DNA of 64,000 bases from Paenibacillus qinlingensis (GCF_013204845.1 NZ_JABMKY010000018.1:121632-185631), one strand, 5' to 3'; positions 51,152 to 61,333 are shown, counted from the first letter of the stretch. Numbers and translations are program-made. Notes: generated by a model from the letters alone, not told the origin.

Positions 51152-54100
51152 ATGATGCTGATCATACGTAAAATGGCAAGTCTTGCACTCATTTTTAGTC
51201 TATGTATGACTTCTATTATTCCAATAGGAAATGAAGGAATAGTGGTGGCAGCTCCTAGCCAAGGGGCTTTGAGGCAGGCAGCTGTGGATTCTTCAGGAGA
51301 AATTTTGCCAGATTGGGCCAAATCTCAGATTGAGGATCTGCTCCAAGCAAAGCTGATTGAAGGTTATGAAGATGGTACATTTCAGCCGGGCCGCTTGGTT
51401 ACTAGAGCAGAAATGACAGCTTTAATCGGTCGCGCCGCTGAGGCCTTGCAACTAGAAGGGGAAGAACAACCAGGCACCATCCTGTTTCAGGATGTGCAGG
51501 AGGAGTGGTTTGCGGAGCACGTTCAGACGGCTGCAAGAAGAGGTTGGGTACAAGGGTTTGCCGACCGTACATTCCGGCCTCATGCTCCGGTAACTCGTCA
51601 GGAAGCTGCTGTGATCTTTACGCGTTTGCTGAAGCTGGAACATGGGGGCTTCCTGGCATATCAGGATAAAGCTATCATTCCCGAATGGGCTGTGCCTGCG
51701 GTCACGGCCATGTCCAAAGAAGGGTTCATGGGTGGTTACCCAGATGGAACGTTTAAGGGGGGAAATCCTCTGACACGGGCCGAGATTGCCTTGCTTCTAC
51801 ACCGGGTTTGGTTGAGTCAGAAGGATGCTCAGCCTCAGCCATTCAGTGTTAAGGTGAATGGGCCGAATGGCGAGCCTTTGGCTAATGCTCACGTTACTTT
51901 GCACGATCAAGGAGAACGCTCGGTTCGAGAGTGGGGGATGACGAATGCGGATGGCGTGGTTTCCTTGCGATTGCCATATGGACAATACGAGGTAACGGCA
52001 GGCGCTGTAGGTTCATCGGCTCATGAAGCCGTACATTTTCGTAAGGGAATGGAAAGCGCCCAGCTGAACGCTGTGCAAGCTGCTGTCTTCAAAGGATCAG
52101 TTCTGGGCGAGGATGGTAAGGGAGTTGGGGGTATTGTGCTAGCTTTTGCAACGAACCCAACATTCTTTGCTGTTACCGATTCACAGGGTGCCTTCACAGC
52201 TTATGTATTGCCCGAACGCAACTATCGGGGAATGGTGCTTGAACAACAAGAGGATGCAGTTCTCTATCGTGGTGATGTTCCTGCTTTTATGCACGTTCTA
52301 GATCAAGAGGAGATGAATCCTAGCGGGTGCAAATGCCGAATTCAGTATGTAAAGCAAGAGCTGAAGGCTGCGGGACCTGGAGAGGTTCGAGATCTAGGAG
52401 TCCTACGGCTGTCTGATATTAATAAACCGCCAGGCAATGGTGGTGGCAATGGTAGCGGCAGCGGTGGTGGCAATGGAGGCGGCAACGGCGGCACGCCGGA
52501 TCTGACGCCTCCGGCCATCCCGAGCGGATTCTCGGCAACTGCCAACGTGCGTGCGGTCGATCTACGCTGGAATGGAGTGGCTGACACGGATTTGCTCCAC
52601 TATAACTTGTACGCCTCATTGAATGGCGGCTTAACCTGGGGGCCTGCCTTAACCGTGACAGGAATTACGTATCAGGCAAGTCATTTGATAGCTGGGACTC
52701 CCTATACCTTTGCTGTTAGCGCAGTGGACAGAAGTGGGAATGAATCCGCTAAATCGCTGGCGGTCACTGCCGTGCCGCTTGAAGGAGCTGATGTCACTCC
52801 GCCAGAGGTGCCGAGCGGGTTGTCAGCTTCTGCTGGGGTGGGCGAAGCTGATCTTCAGTGGAATGCGAGAAGTGAATCAGACCTAGCGGGATATCGGGTT
52901 TATACCTCCACGGACAATGGGGTAACGTGGGGCGTGGCTTCCTCGACGGTAACAGAAACGACTTACACAGTGACACAGTTAACCTATGGCATGCTGTATA
53001 CCTTTGCTGTTACGTCCCTAGACCTCAGCGGTAACGAATCAGCGAAGTCTAGCGCCGTTTCTGTAATACCACTGGCCGTTCCCGATAACATACCGCCGGC
53101 AGTGCCTGCGGGACTGATGGCTACAGCTGGTGCCGGTAAAGTCGATCTACAGTGGCTGGCAGTTACAGAATCTGATCTGGCTGGCTATATCGTGTATTAC
53201 TCGAGTGATAGTGGAGTGACATGGACGGTAGTGCCTAGTCTGATTATGGCAACGACGTACTCTTTATCCGGATTGACACCGGGAACTTCCTACAAGTTCG
53301 CCGTAACGGCGAAGGATATGGCTGGAAATGAGTCGGGCAAGTCCATTGAGGCGCAAGCCACCATTCCCGTACTTATCGAGTTTCCACCAGATCCAGTTGA
53401 AGTGGCAACTGAAATTCCAGTGGATGGTACATCCACTTTCGCAGGCAATAACACCTTCTTATTCAGCGGAAGTCATCCGATTCAGACTGGGGTTACACCT
53501 GGTGCGATTGAACCGGAACGCTTGGCGGTTCTGCGCGGAGCTGTGTTCGACGCGGAAGGGAAGCCACTTGCTGGCGTGACGGTTACGATCTTAGATCATG
53601 GTGAGCTGGGCCGTACATTGACTCGTGCTAATGGAAATTTTGACCTTGCTATAAATGGCGGGGGCACCGTCACGGTTCAATATGAGAAGCAGGGCTATAT
53701 GTCTATTCAGCGAAAGGCGAATGCTCCCTGGGGGGATTATGCAACTCTCCCAGATGTCGTGCTTAAAGCGTTTGACACCAAAGTAACGACGGTAGAGCTC
53801 TCCGCAGGAACGCAGGAAATGCAAGTGGCCCAAGGGAGCCCGATGACGGATGCGGACGGTACTAGACAGGCGACTTTGCTAATTCCACAGGGCACGACAG
53901 CTGTTATGAAGCTGCCTGACGGTTCCGCGGTGCCGCTTCCTAGCATGAATGTAAGGGCAACGGAGTACACCGTTGGAGATAAAGGAATGCAGGCGATGCC
54001 AGGTGAACTGCCTGCCTTCGTAGGCTATACCTATGCAGTAGAGCTGTCAGCAGATGAAGCTGTGGCAGCAGGCGCGACAGAAGTTCATTTTAGCCAAAAA

Positions 54101-57100
54101 ATCTATACGTATGTAGATAATTTCCTTAAATTTCCAATTGGAGAGACAGTTCCTTCGGGATACTACGATCGCGAGACGGCCAAGTGGGTGCCTTCCCAGA
54201 ATGGTATGGTTATTAAGATACTTGCTGTAGAAAACGGTCGTGCGGTCATTGACGGAGATGGGGATGGCGTGGAGGACGATGAGGCAGAACTAGCTGCACT
54301 ACGATTTACAGAATCCGAGCTTCAGAAGCTGGGCGCATTATACACACCAGGAAAGAGTTTGTGGCGAGTGCCGATTGAGCATTTCACCCCGTGGGACTTT
54401 AACTGGCCCTATGGACTGCCTGAAGGTGCTACGAATCCACCTAACCGAAAACCGAATTCGAATAAACCGAATGTGAACGACCCCTGTCAGAAGGCTAGCT
54501 CCATTATTGGCTGTCAGGAGCAGACATTGGGGGAAGTTATTCCGATCACGGGGACGAATATGTCCCTGCATTACTACAGCCGCAGAGCTGAAGGTTATGA
54601 GAGTAAGTCGACACTGGAAATTCCCGTCATGGAAGGAGCGCTGCCACCGGCTGTAATCGGGATTGGCGTAAACATTCAAATTGCGGGACGCACCATATCG
54701 AAATCACTTCCGTTAACATCAGGCAATACCCCTTATCGCTATACGTGGGATGGCAAAGATGCCTACGGGCGTCAGTTAATCGGTTCCCATCCGTACGAAG
54801 TGACGGTGTACTACCTATACAGGCCTGTGCTCTATGCGACTTCCAAGAGTTTTGCCAACAGCTTCGGTCAAGTCACAGGCGTATCTACGAACGGTTATCG
54901 TGGTGTCGTTGCGAACGGCCGCTCTACGTCTACCATATCCACATCAAGGACTTGGCATGGTGTTGTAGAAAGTCCTGTTGATGTCTACAAGAATATGGGG
55001 CTTGCGGGTTGGAGTCTGAGTCCTAACCATCACTTGGACAATGAGTCAGGAATGCTCGCTCGAGGGAGCGGTTTTGTGGAACTACATCCCAAATCTGGTC
55101 TCAATCCTGTGGAAGTCATTTTTAGAAGTGGGGCAACTAACCCTGGTAAAGGCGTGCCAGCAGCTAATAAAACGACGATTCCAACGATGACAACGGTAGG
55201 GGCCGATGGGGATTTATACTTAACGACTTACAGAAGCACGGATCAGCCGTACCCTGACCATGTTCAAACAGAAGTATTTCGAGTGAAGAAGAACGGAGAA
55301 GCAGAGGTTGTTGGTACGATGATCAAGCAACTCAACCTTGATTCCCTGAAGGTTGGACGGGATGGAACCTTGTACGCAACAAGTTGGGGAACATACCGAA
55401 TTTGGAAGAAGTCTTTGCTAGATTCAGAGTGGGTTCCATTTGCCGGGAGTGGGGATATTGGCGAAGAGTACGGGGATCCGAGGGAAGGTATTCCTGCGAC
55501 GGATGTAAGATTGTATAATCCCAAAAATCTCGAAATTGCAGACGATGGAAGCCTGTACTATACCGATTCCAACCGCTTATATCGCATTGGACCGGATGGT
55601 CTTGTAACCCATTACGGATTCAGAGGCTATAATAATAGCGGTTCTTATGGCGTGTCCAGTGGCCCAATTAGCAAGAGGAATATTGGGAATGTTGCAGACA
55701 TTAGTCTCGGACCGGACGGATCCCTGTATCTATTGGATGACTGTGGCGGTACCTATTGTGCTTATACGAGAATTCGGAAAATGTCGCAGGATGGTAATCT
55801 ATCCTTGATTACCGGAGCTAGTTTAAGTGTTGCCGAATTCTATGACGGCATTGCTGCGTCCAAAGCCTCTTTCCGAATTACCAATAGAAGGATGGAAATT
55901 GATCGCTATGGCAACATTTATTTTATATCGGATGTAACTGGGGACGACAAGTTGTACAGAATTACACCTGATCAGATTATTGAGGAAGTAGCGGGTGATG
56001 TGGTTGCTGTCATTAAGCAAAGAGCCAAGGATGAAGGGGCAATCGTGGGATCGATCCCAATTCGCCTACTCTCGGTAGGACCGCAAGGAGAAATTATTCT
56101 TCAAGTACAGCACAATAAGGCTGGTAGTGATTTGTTCTATGTATACAGCATTAATCCTGAAGCGAAGCAGGAACTGATTAATGAGAGTGGAACGGAGCGC
56201 TATTTGTTCGACATGAGATCTGGAAGGCATGTTGAAACGAAGAACGCGCTAACGGGCGGTACGATCACCCGGTTTACCTATGATGCGCAAGGAAGATTAT
56301 CAAAGTTAACCGATCGGAATAACAATGAAGTGAAGGTAGAACGCGATGAGAATGGCGTGCCAACCGCTATTGTGGCTCCAGGCGGTCAACGAACTGTCCT
56401 TACCGTAGAGGGGGGACAATTGACCAAGATTGCGAATCCAGCGGGGGAAGCTTTTGCAATCAAGTATGATGACAAAGGCTTATTGACCGAATACACGGAT
56501 CCCAACGGGCATGTGCGGAAATATGGGTATGATGAAGCAGGGTATCTCATTTCCTCTGAAAATCCGCTGCAAGGCAAGTCCACCCTGACTCGTGATTCTT
56601 TGGCTAATGGTTATAAGGTCACCTACACGACACCTGGTAATCAGAAAACGATGTATGAGGTGACTCGTGAGGAGGGACAGTTAAAGCGTGTCAGTACAGA
56701 TCCTTCCGGGGCGAAAACGACTTCCGTACTCAGGGATGATGGAACAGATACAACGGATTATGCCGATGGTACCAAAATTGTTCGAACTGGCGCGCCTGAC
56801 CCACGCTGGGGATATGCTGCACCCATGATTTCCAGTATGGTCGTGACAGCGCCGAATGGGCGCAAATGGACGTTTGGCGAGAAACGTCAAGCGACGCTGG
56901 ATAGGAGTAACGATCCACTAAGCCTAAAATCTCTTACGATGACCTACACGAAGTCACAGACGTCAACGGGTACTACAACAGCGACTTCATCTGTTGTCTT
57001 TGATGTAGCAGAGAAGAAGTTTACCGAAACGAGCGCCGAAGGTGTTATCACCAAGACTTACTTGGATAGCAAAGATCGGGTTGTTCGAGTGGAATACGCT

Positions 57101-59275
57101 GATTCCAGAATAGCTCCCGTCGTCTTCACTTACGATGAGAAGGGGCGGCTGCAGAGAGCGCAGCAAGGAGATCAGTTCGTAGAGAACACGTACGATGCGA
57201 AGAATAGGCTTATCGGGGTTCAAGATGCGGCAGGTCAAATCAAACGGTATACCTACGATGATGCGGACCGTGTGATAGCGATTGAAATGCCGAGTGGCAA
57301 AATTTTGCGTAAAGGTTATGACGATGTGGGTAATCTGACAGAGGTTACGACACCGAATTCCGAGGTTTATTATCAGTCCTATAATGGGTTGGATCAGTTC
57401 AATGGGTTTATGCCCGATGGTGCAAATGATACATTGTCTGTCTTGTATAATACTTCGGGCAAGTTCGATAAATCCATGCTGCCTAGTGGCCGCGAGGTGC
57501 TGTACGGGTATGATGCGACAGGGCGAATCAATCTATTGAACGATCTCGATATTTCCAGAACGTTTACTTATCTAGGAAATACAGATCGGGTTAGCTCGGT
57601 AGAGAGTATGTCCGCGACGGACCCTGCCGCTAAGATGACGATAGGCTATAAATATGACGGTACGTCTGTCACGGAGATGACCTGGAATGGTCTAGCTAAC
57701 GGGAAGTTCACCTACACGTATGATGGTTATGCGAATCTCAAAGGAATTACAATGACAGCCGGCAATGTAACGAACAAGTTGACTGCGATCGACTATGACA
57801 GGGATTTTAATGTTACTCGATTTGGACCTTTCACATTTAGTCGAGGGGGTCCAGCAAAGCGGGTGGACGCTGTTACAGATGGCACGTTAAACGTAGGGAC
57901 TCAGTACGATGCTAACGGTAAAATTAAAGATAAAACGTATAAGTTAGGCGGAGTAACCGTCTATAAGGTGGACCACGTTTTTGATAAGCGAGGCTTTGTG
58001 ACCAATAAGACGGTCACGACGGCAGCAGGCATCGAAACGTATGCTTACGGTTATGGAGACGATGGCCAATTGACACAGGTGAGCAGAAGTGGCCCGAATG
58101 GTTCTTTCAGTGAAGCTTATGATTACGATTCGAATCGCAATCGAATTCTCCGTGAGGTGACCGGATTCGCAGCGGAAACGGCAGAGTACGGAGCATACGA
58201 TTTACTGGAAAAAGCAGGAGATGTTTCCTATACCTTCGATAAGGATGGCTTTATGACAGCCAAAGGTGCAGACACCTTCCGTTACGGAACAAGGGGTGAG
58301 TTACTCGAGGCGACGGTAAATGGGGAAACATATCGCTATGGCTACGATGCGCTTGGGCGACGGATATCGAGAGAGGCATCTGGGAAGAAAATACAGTATT
58401 TATTTGGAGATCCGAACGCCCCGCATAGGCTGACAGCTGTTGTTGAGCCGGATCAATCCGTAAGCAGCTACTTCTATGATGAGCAAGGCAAGCTCTTGGC
58501 ACTAGAAAGAGGTGGAATTCGCTACTACGTAGTTACGGATGCAGTTGGAACCCCGCAGATGATTATTAAAGGGGATCGAACGGTTGTGAAAAAGCTGCAG
58601 TATGACAGCTACGGTAACTTGATCTCTGACAGCAATCCGTCATTTACATTAGCTTTGGGATACGCAGGAGGCTTGGCTGATGATGGCACGAAGCTAGTAC
58701 GCTTCGGCTTCCGCGATTACGATCCTCATTCAGGCCGGTGGACAGCGAAGGATCCTATCCTGCTGGATTCCGAGCAAGCGAATCTCTATGCCTACGTGAA
58801 CAACAATCCAATTCAATATCGTGACCCATGCGGTTTGTTCTGTGTTGGTGCGAGTGCTTATGAAGGCGTAGGAGGCGGAGGTAAGGTGTGCATTACCGAC
58901 GAAGGCTTCTCTGCTTGTGTGGAAGCAGGGGTGGGAGTTGGCTGCGGTTTTGAAATCAATCCTATGGAGGATTTATCCAATACCGAGCTTGTTGCTGAAG
59001 CAGCGTTCAAGGCATCCTGGGGGCCGGCATCCTTCTCGGATGGCATCAAGGTGACTAGCAGTGGCGGCGATTGCCCTCCTCAAGTCTCATTGACGGCCAA
59101 AGCAGAGCTTGGACCATTCGGCTATGACTTCATGAGTCCGTCAGAGTCATCTATAAATCTAGAACGTGACCATTTCAACACAGATGCGAAAGACGCCAAG
59201 AATTTATTTAAAAAGTCGGGTACCGGCTTTGAAGCAGCCCTGAAAGCGAAGGCTTGCGCGCAATACAAGTGGTAA
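51152..59275 (+). CDS. giant S-layer-anchored YD-repeat (RHS) surface protein
   Basis: A 2,707-residue exported protein. Domains in order: signal peptide (about 1-35); three SLH domains (about 50-215; IEGYEDGTFQPGRLVTRAEM, then VQGFADRTFRPHAPVTRQEA, then MGGYPDGTFKGGNPLTRAEI) that bind wall polymers; carboxypeptidase-regulatory-like repeats; a Gly/Asn linker; three fibronectin III domains (about 452-740); another carboxypeptidase-like module; a propeller-like region with repeated DGSLY motifs (about 1330-1670); YD repeats (about 1680-2510); and the RHS core end (FGFRDYDPHSGRWTAKDPI, NLYAYVNNNPIQYRDPCG). A 143-residue Gly- and Cys-rich tail follows. This is the polymorphic-toxin architecture, but the tail matches no toxin I know. 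AAGGAGG at 51131-51137 and AGAGGGA at 51139-51145 support the start. Confidence 0.9.
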   Translation: MMLIIRKMASLALIFSLCMTSIIPIGNEGIVVAAPSQGALRQAAVDSSGEILPDWAKSQIEDLLQAKLIEGYEDGTFQPGRLVTRAEMTALIGRAAEALQLEGEEQPGTILFQDVQEEWFAEHVQTAARRGWVQGFADRTFRPHAPVTRQEAAVIFTRLLKLEHGGFLAYQDKAIIPEWAVPAVTAMSKEGFMGGYPDGTFKGGNPLTRAEIALLLHRVWLSQKDAQPQPFSVKVNGPNGEPLANAHVTLHDQGERSVREWGMTNADGVVSLRLPYGQYEVTAGAVGSSAHEAVHFRKGMESAQLNAVQAAVFKGSVLGEDGKGVGGIVLAFATNPTFFAVTDSQGAFTAYVLPERNYRGMVLEQQEDAVLYRGDVPAFMHVLDQEEMNPSGCKCRIQYVKQELKAAGPGEVRDLGVLRLSDINKPPGNGGGNGSGSGGGNGGGNGGTPDLTPPAIPSGFSATANVRAVDLRWNGVADTDLLHYNLYASLNGGLTWGPALTVTGITYQASHLIAGTPYTFAVSAVDRSGNESAKSLAVTAVPLEGADVTPPEVPSGLSASAGVGEADLQWNARSESDLAGYRVYTSTDNGVTWGVASSTVTETTYTVTQLTYGMLYTFAVTSLDLSGNESAKSSAVSVIPLAVPDNIPPAVPAGLMATAGAGKVDLQWLAVTESDLAGYIVYYSSDSGVTWTVVPSLIMATTYSLSGLTPGTSYKFAVTAKDMAGNESGKSIEAQATIPVLIEFPPDPVEVATEIPVDGTSTFAGNNTFLFSGSHPIQTGVTPGAIEPERLAVLRGAVFDAEGKPLAGVTVTILDHGELGRTLTRANGNFDLAINGGGTVTVQYEKQGYMSIQRKANAPWGDYATLPDVVLKAFDTKVTTVELSAGTQEMQVAQGSPMTDADGTRQATLLIPQGTTAVMKLPDGSAVPLPSMNVRATEYTVGDKGMQAMPGELPAFVGYTYAVELSADEAVAAGATEVHFSQKIYTYVDNFLKFPIGETVPSGYYDRETAKWVPSQNGMVIKILAVENGRAVIDGDGDGVEDDEAELAALRFTESELQKLGALYTPGKSLWRVPIEHFTPWDFNWPYGLPEGATNPPNRKPNSNKPNVNDPCQKASSIIGCQEQTLGEVIPITGTNMSLHYYSRRAEGYESKSTLEIPVMEGALPPAVIGIGVNIQIAGRTISKSLPLTSGNTPYRYTWDGKDAYGRQLIGSHPYEVTVYYLYRPVLYATSKSFANSFGQVTGVSTNGYRGVVANGRSTSTISTSRTWHGVVESPVDVYKNMGLAGWSLSPNHHLDNESGMLARGSGFVELHPKSGLNPVEVIFRSGATNPGKGVPAANKTTIPTMTTVGADGDLYLTTYRSTDQPYPDHVQTEVFRVKKNGEAEVVGTMIKQLNLDSLKVGRDGTLYATSWGTYRIWKKSLLDSEWVPFAGSGDIGEEYGDPREGIPATDVRLYNPKNLEIADDGSLYYTDSNRLYRIGPDGLVTHYGFRGYNNSGSYGVSSGPISKRNIGNVADISLGPDGSLYLLDDCGGTYCAYTRIRKMSQDGNLSLITGASLSVAEFYDGIAASKASFRITNRRMEIDRYGNIYFISDVTGDDKLYRITPDQIIEEVAGDVVAVIKQRAKDEGAIVGSIPIRLLSVGPQGEIILQVQHNKAGSDLFYVYSINPEAKQELINESGTERYLFDMRSGRHVETKNALTGGTITRFTYDAQGRLSKLTDRNNNEVKVERDENGVPTAIVAPGGQRTVLTVEGGQLTKIANPAGEAFAIKYDDKGLLTEYTDPNGHVRKYGYDEAGYLISSENPLQGKSTLTRDSLANGYKVTYTTPGNQKTMYEVTREEGQLKRVSTDPSGAKTTSVLRDDGTDTTDYADGTKIVRTGAPDPRWGYAAPMISSMVVTAPNGRKWTFGEKRQATLDRSNDPLSLKSLTMTYTKSQTSTGTTTATSSVVFDVAEKKFTETSAEGVITKTYLDSKDRVVRVEYADSRIAPVVFTYDEKGRLQRAQQGDQFVENTYDAKNRLIGVQDAAGQIKRYTYDDADRVIAIEMPSGKILRKGYDDVGNLTEVTTPNSEVYYQSYNGLDQFNGFMPDGANDTLSVLYNTSGKFDKSMLPSGREVLYGYDATGRINLLNDLDISRTFTYLGNTDRVSSVESMSATDPAAKMTIGYKYDGTSVTEMTWNGLANGKFTYTYDGYANLKGITMTAGNVTNKLTAIDYDRDFNVTRFGPFTFSRGGPAKRVDAVTDGTLNVGTQYDANGKIKDKTYKLGGVTVYKVDHVFDKRGFVTNKTVTTAAGIETYAYGYGDDGQLTQVSRSGPNGSFSEAYDYDSNRNRILREVTGFAAETAEYGAYDLLEKAGDVSYTFDKDGFMTAKGADTFRYGTRGELLEATVNGETYRYGYDALGRRISREASGKKIQYLFGDPNAPHRLTAVVEPDQSVSSYFYDEQGKLLALERGGIRYYVVTDAVGTPQMIIKGDRTVVKKLQYDSYGNLISDSNPSFTLALGYAGGLADDGTKLVRFGFRDYDPHSGRWTAKDPILLDSEQANLYAYVNNNPIQYRDPCGLFCVGASAYEGVGGGGKVCITDEGFSACVEAGVGVGCGFEINPMEDLSNTELVAEAAFKASWGPASFSDGIKVTSSGGDCPPQVSLTAKAELGPFGYDFMSPSESSINLERDHFNTDAKDAKNLFKKSGTGFEAALKAKACAQYKW

Positions 59276-59283
59276 ATGCAATG

Positions 59284-59317
59284 GCTTTAGCAGGCGTATC
59301 CCTGCTAAAGCTGTTTT
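59284..59317 (+). terminator. terminator of the YD-repeat protein gene
   Basis: GCTTTAGCAGG pairs perfectly with CCTGCTAAAGC, followed by TGTTTT. Confidence 0.85.
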
Positions 59318-59442
59318 CATATCACTAAATCATCACAGTCATTGCTGAATTGATGTTGTTTTATGCTTTTGTCCATTTATTTGCATCATCAAGAATAAAC
59401 TGGCTTACTTTGCAAACACTTAATCTAAGTCTTAGGAGTGCC

Positions 59443-59523
59443 GTCGTTCTAATGCCGCAAATGCTGCTCTATCCGAAGCGGGAAATTACAGTGATTAGGA
59501 AAGCCATTCAAAAGACACATTAA
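59443..59523 (+). pseudogene. duplicated 3' fragment of the transglutaminase gene
   Basis: The last part matches the end of the gene at 48297-50825: the frame reads YPKREITVIRKAIQKTH then TAA, versus YSKREITAIWKAIQKTH then TAA in the intact gene. Nucleotide identity continues about 20 bp past the stop (ATTAAATCC). Upstream residues are diverged. The fragment has no start and no function on its own. It shows that the region between has been inserted or is left over from a tandem duplication. Confidence 0.85.
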
Positions 59524-59536
59524 ATCCCCTTTACAT

Positions 59537-59628
59537 CCTAGGTGCCTAATGTTTAAAATTAGTACCTAGAAATAGCGGTAAGTGGACAAGGGTTCTACCC
59601 CATCTTCAATCGCTATGAATCTAGGAGG
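59537..59628 (+). promoter_or_regulatory. structured guaA leader with two competing folds
   Basis: Fold A: CCTAG (59565-59569) pairs with CTAGG (59621-59625), which includes part of the AGGAGG ribosome site. An adjacent ATAGCG (59572-59577)/CGCTAT (59611-59616) helix encloses a GGGT-TCT-ACCC hairpin (59590-59600). Fold B: CTAGGTGCCTAA (59538-59549) pairs with TTAGTACCTAG (59559-59569) and would free the ribosome site. It is not a recognisable purine riboswitch. Regulation is inferred from pairing only. Confidence 0.45.
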
Positions 59629-59634
59629 TCGGAT

Positions 59635-61173
59635 ATGAGTAAACCAAGTGAATTGATCGTCGTTTTAGATTTTGGAGGCCAATATAACCAACTGATTGCA
59701 AGACGAATCCGTGATTTAGGCGTTTACAGCGAATTGCTGCCGCACAATACTACGGTTGATAAAATTCGTGAGATTAACCCTAAGGGGATCGTGTTCTCCG
59801 GCGGACCTGCAAGTGTTTATGGCGAAGGAGCTCCTTCGGTTGACGCTGGCATTTTCGATTTGGGTATTCCAATCTTAGGTATTTGTTATGGGATGCAGTT
59901 GATTGCCCACCAATTGAACGGGAAAGTTGAACGCGCACATACGCGTGAATATGGTAAAGCAGATCTAGAGTTCTCGAACCAAAGCCCGCTAGTCAAAGGG
60001 TTAGAAGCGAAACAAACGGTATGGATGAGTCATGGTGACCATGTTTCCGTTCTACCTGAAGGTTTTGTTGTTGAAGCTAGCACAGAATCACTTCCAATTG
60101 CTGCAATGAGCAACCGTGATCGCAAAATCCATGCGGTCCAGTTCCACCCTGAGGTTCGTCATTCAGTCCAAGGTAACGAAATGATTCACAACTTCATCTA
60201 TGAAGTGTGTGGTTGTGTCGGTGATTGGACGATGTCATCCTTCGTGGAAGATATGATTAAAGAACTTCGTGCAGAAGTTGGCGATAAAAAAGTGCTTTGC
60301 GCACTTAGCGGCGGCGTGGATTCCTCCGTTGTTGCGATCTTGCTTCACAAAGCAATCGGCGCACAATTGACATGTATGTTCATTGATCATGGCTTACTTC
60401 GTCAAGGTGAAGGCGAAAGCGTCATGGAGACGTTTGTCGGCAAATTTGATATGAAAGTTGTCAAAATCGATGCAAAAGATCGTTTCCTGGGCAAATTAGC
60501 TGGCGTTGCGGATCCAGAGCAAAAACGTAAAATCATCGGCACCGAATTCATTCGTGTGTTTGAAGAAGAGTCAAGCAAGTTTGACGACTTCACTTACTTG
60601 GCACAAGGCACGTTGTATACGGATATCGTAGAAAGTGGTACTGCTACCGCACAAACGATCAAATCCCATCATAACGTTGGCGGTCTTCCGAAAGATATGA
60701 AGTTCAAGCTCATCGAACCATTGAAAACACTATTCAAAGATGAAGTTCGTAAAGTCGGCGAAGAGTGTGGTCTTCCTTCAGCAATCGTGTGGAGACAGCC
60801 TTTCCCAGGTCCTGGTCTAGCCATCCGTGTTCTAGGTGAAGTTACCGAAGATAAGCTGAAAATTGTTCGTGAATCCGACGCCATCCTGCGCGACGAGATC
60901 GCTAAAGCTGGCCTAGATCGCGAGATCTGGCAGTACTTCACGGCACTTCCAGGGATGAAGAGCGTAGGCGTTATGGGCGATGCAAGAACATACTCCTACA
61001 CAGTAGGTATCCGCGCAGTAACATCCATCGACGGTATGACTGCTGACTGGGCGCGTATTCCGTGGGATGTGCTTGAGAAAATTTCCGTACGTATCGTCAA
61101 TGAGGTTGAGAACGTGAATCGTATCGTCTACGACATCACTTCCAAACCGCCGGCTACGATCGAGTGGGAATAG
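59635..61173 (+). CDS. guaA: GMP synthase (glutamine-hydrolysing)
   Basis: Converts XMP to GMP using glutamine and ATP. The 512-residue protein has the class I glutaminase domain (about 8-195) with Cys in GICYGMQLIAH and the His/Glu pair in VQFHPEVRHS. The PP-loop ATP pyrophosphatase domain has LCALSGGVDSSVVAILL near residue 225, and the C-terminal dimerisation domain ends NRIVYDITSKPPATIEWE. AGGAGG at 59623-59628 is 6 nt before the ATG. It sits upstream of a guanine-riboswitch permease gene, a purine-related neighbourhood also found in Bacillus. Confidence 0.97.
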   Translation: MSKPSELIVVLDFGGQYNQLIARRIRDLGVYSELLPHNTTVDKIREINPKGIVFSGGPASVYGEGAPSVDAGIFDLGIPILGICYGMQLIAHQLNGKVERAHTREYGKADLEFSNQSPLVKGLEAKQTVWMSHGDHVSVLPEGFVVEASTESLPIAAMSNRDRKIHAVQFHPEVRHSVQGNEMIHNFIYEVCGCVGDWTMSSFVEDMIKELRAEVGDKKVLCALSGGVDSSVVAILLHKAIGAQLTCMFIDHGLLRQGEGESVMETFVGKFDMKVVKIDAKDRFLGKLAGVADPEQKRKIIGTEFIRVFEEESSKFDDFTYLAQGTLYTDIVESGTATAQTIKSHHNVGGLPKDMKFKLIEPLKTLFKDEVRKVGEECGLPSAIVWRQPFPGPGLAIRVLGEVTEDKLKIVRESDAILRDEIAKAGLDREIWQYFTALPGMKSVGVMGDARTYSYTVGIRAVTSIDGMTADWARIPWDVLEKISVRIVNEVENVNRIVYDITSKPPATIEWE

Positions 61174-61207
61174 GTTGGCAGTTTAATCAACACCAATAGT
61201 GTAAAAG

Positions 61208-61259
61208 AAAGACTCTCTTTGAGCTGTAGACCAGCTGGAAGAGAGTCTTATGTTTTTTG
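61208..61259 (+). terminator. terminator of guaA
   Basis: AAGACTCTCTT pairs with AAGAGAGTCTT around an inner AGCTG/CAGCT hairpin, followed by six T residues. Confidence 0.85.
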
Positions 61260-61333
61260 AGAGATATGTAAGGATAACTATGTTACATTATAGGAATAAC
61301 TAATAAAATTGGAGTACCCTTGGAGGAATAAGT

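Noticed and set aside
59537..59634. Purine riboswitch before guaA
   Set aside because: The conserved junction elements (TATAAT, GTTTCTAC, the J3/1 segment) seen at 61843 are absent; only base pairing is present, so it is reported as an unclassified leader.
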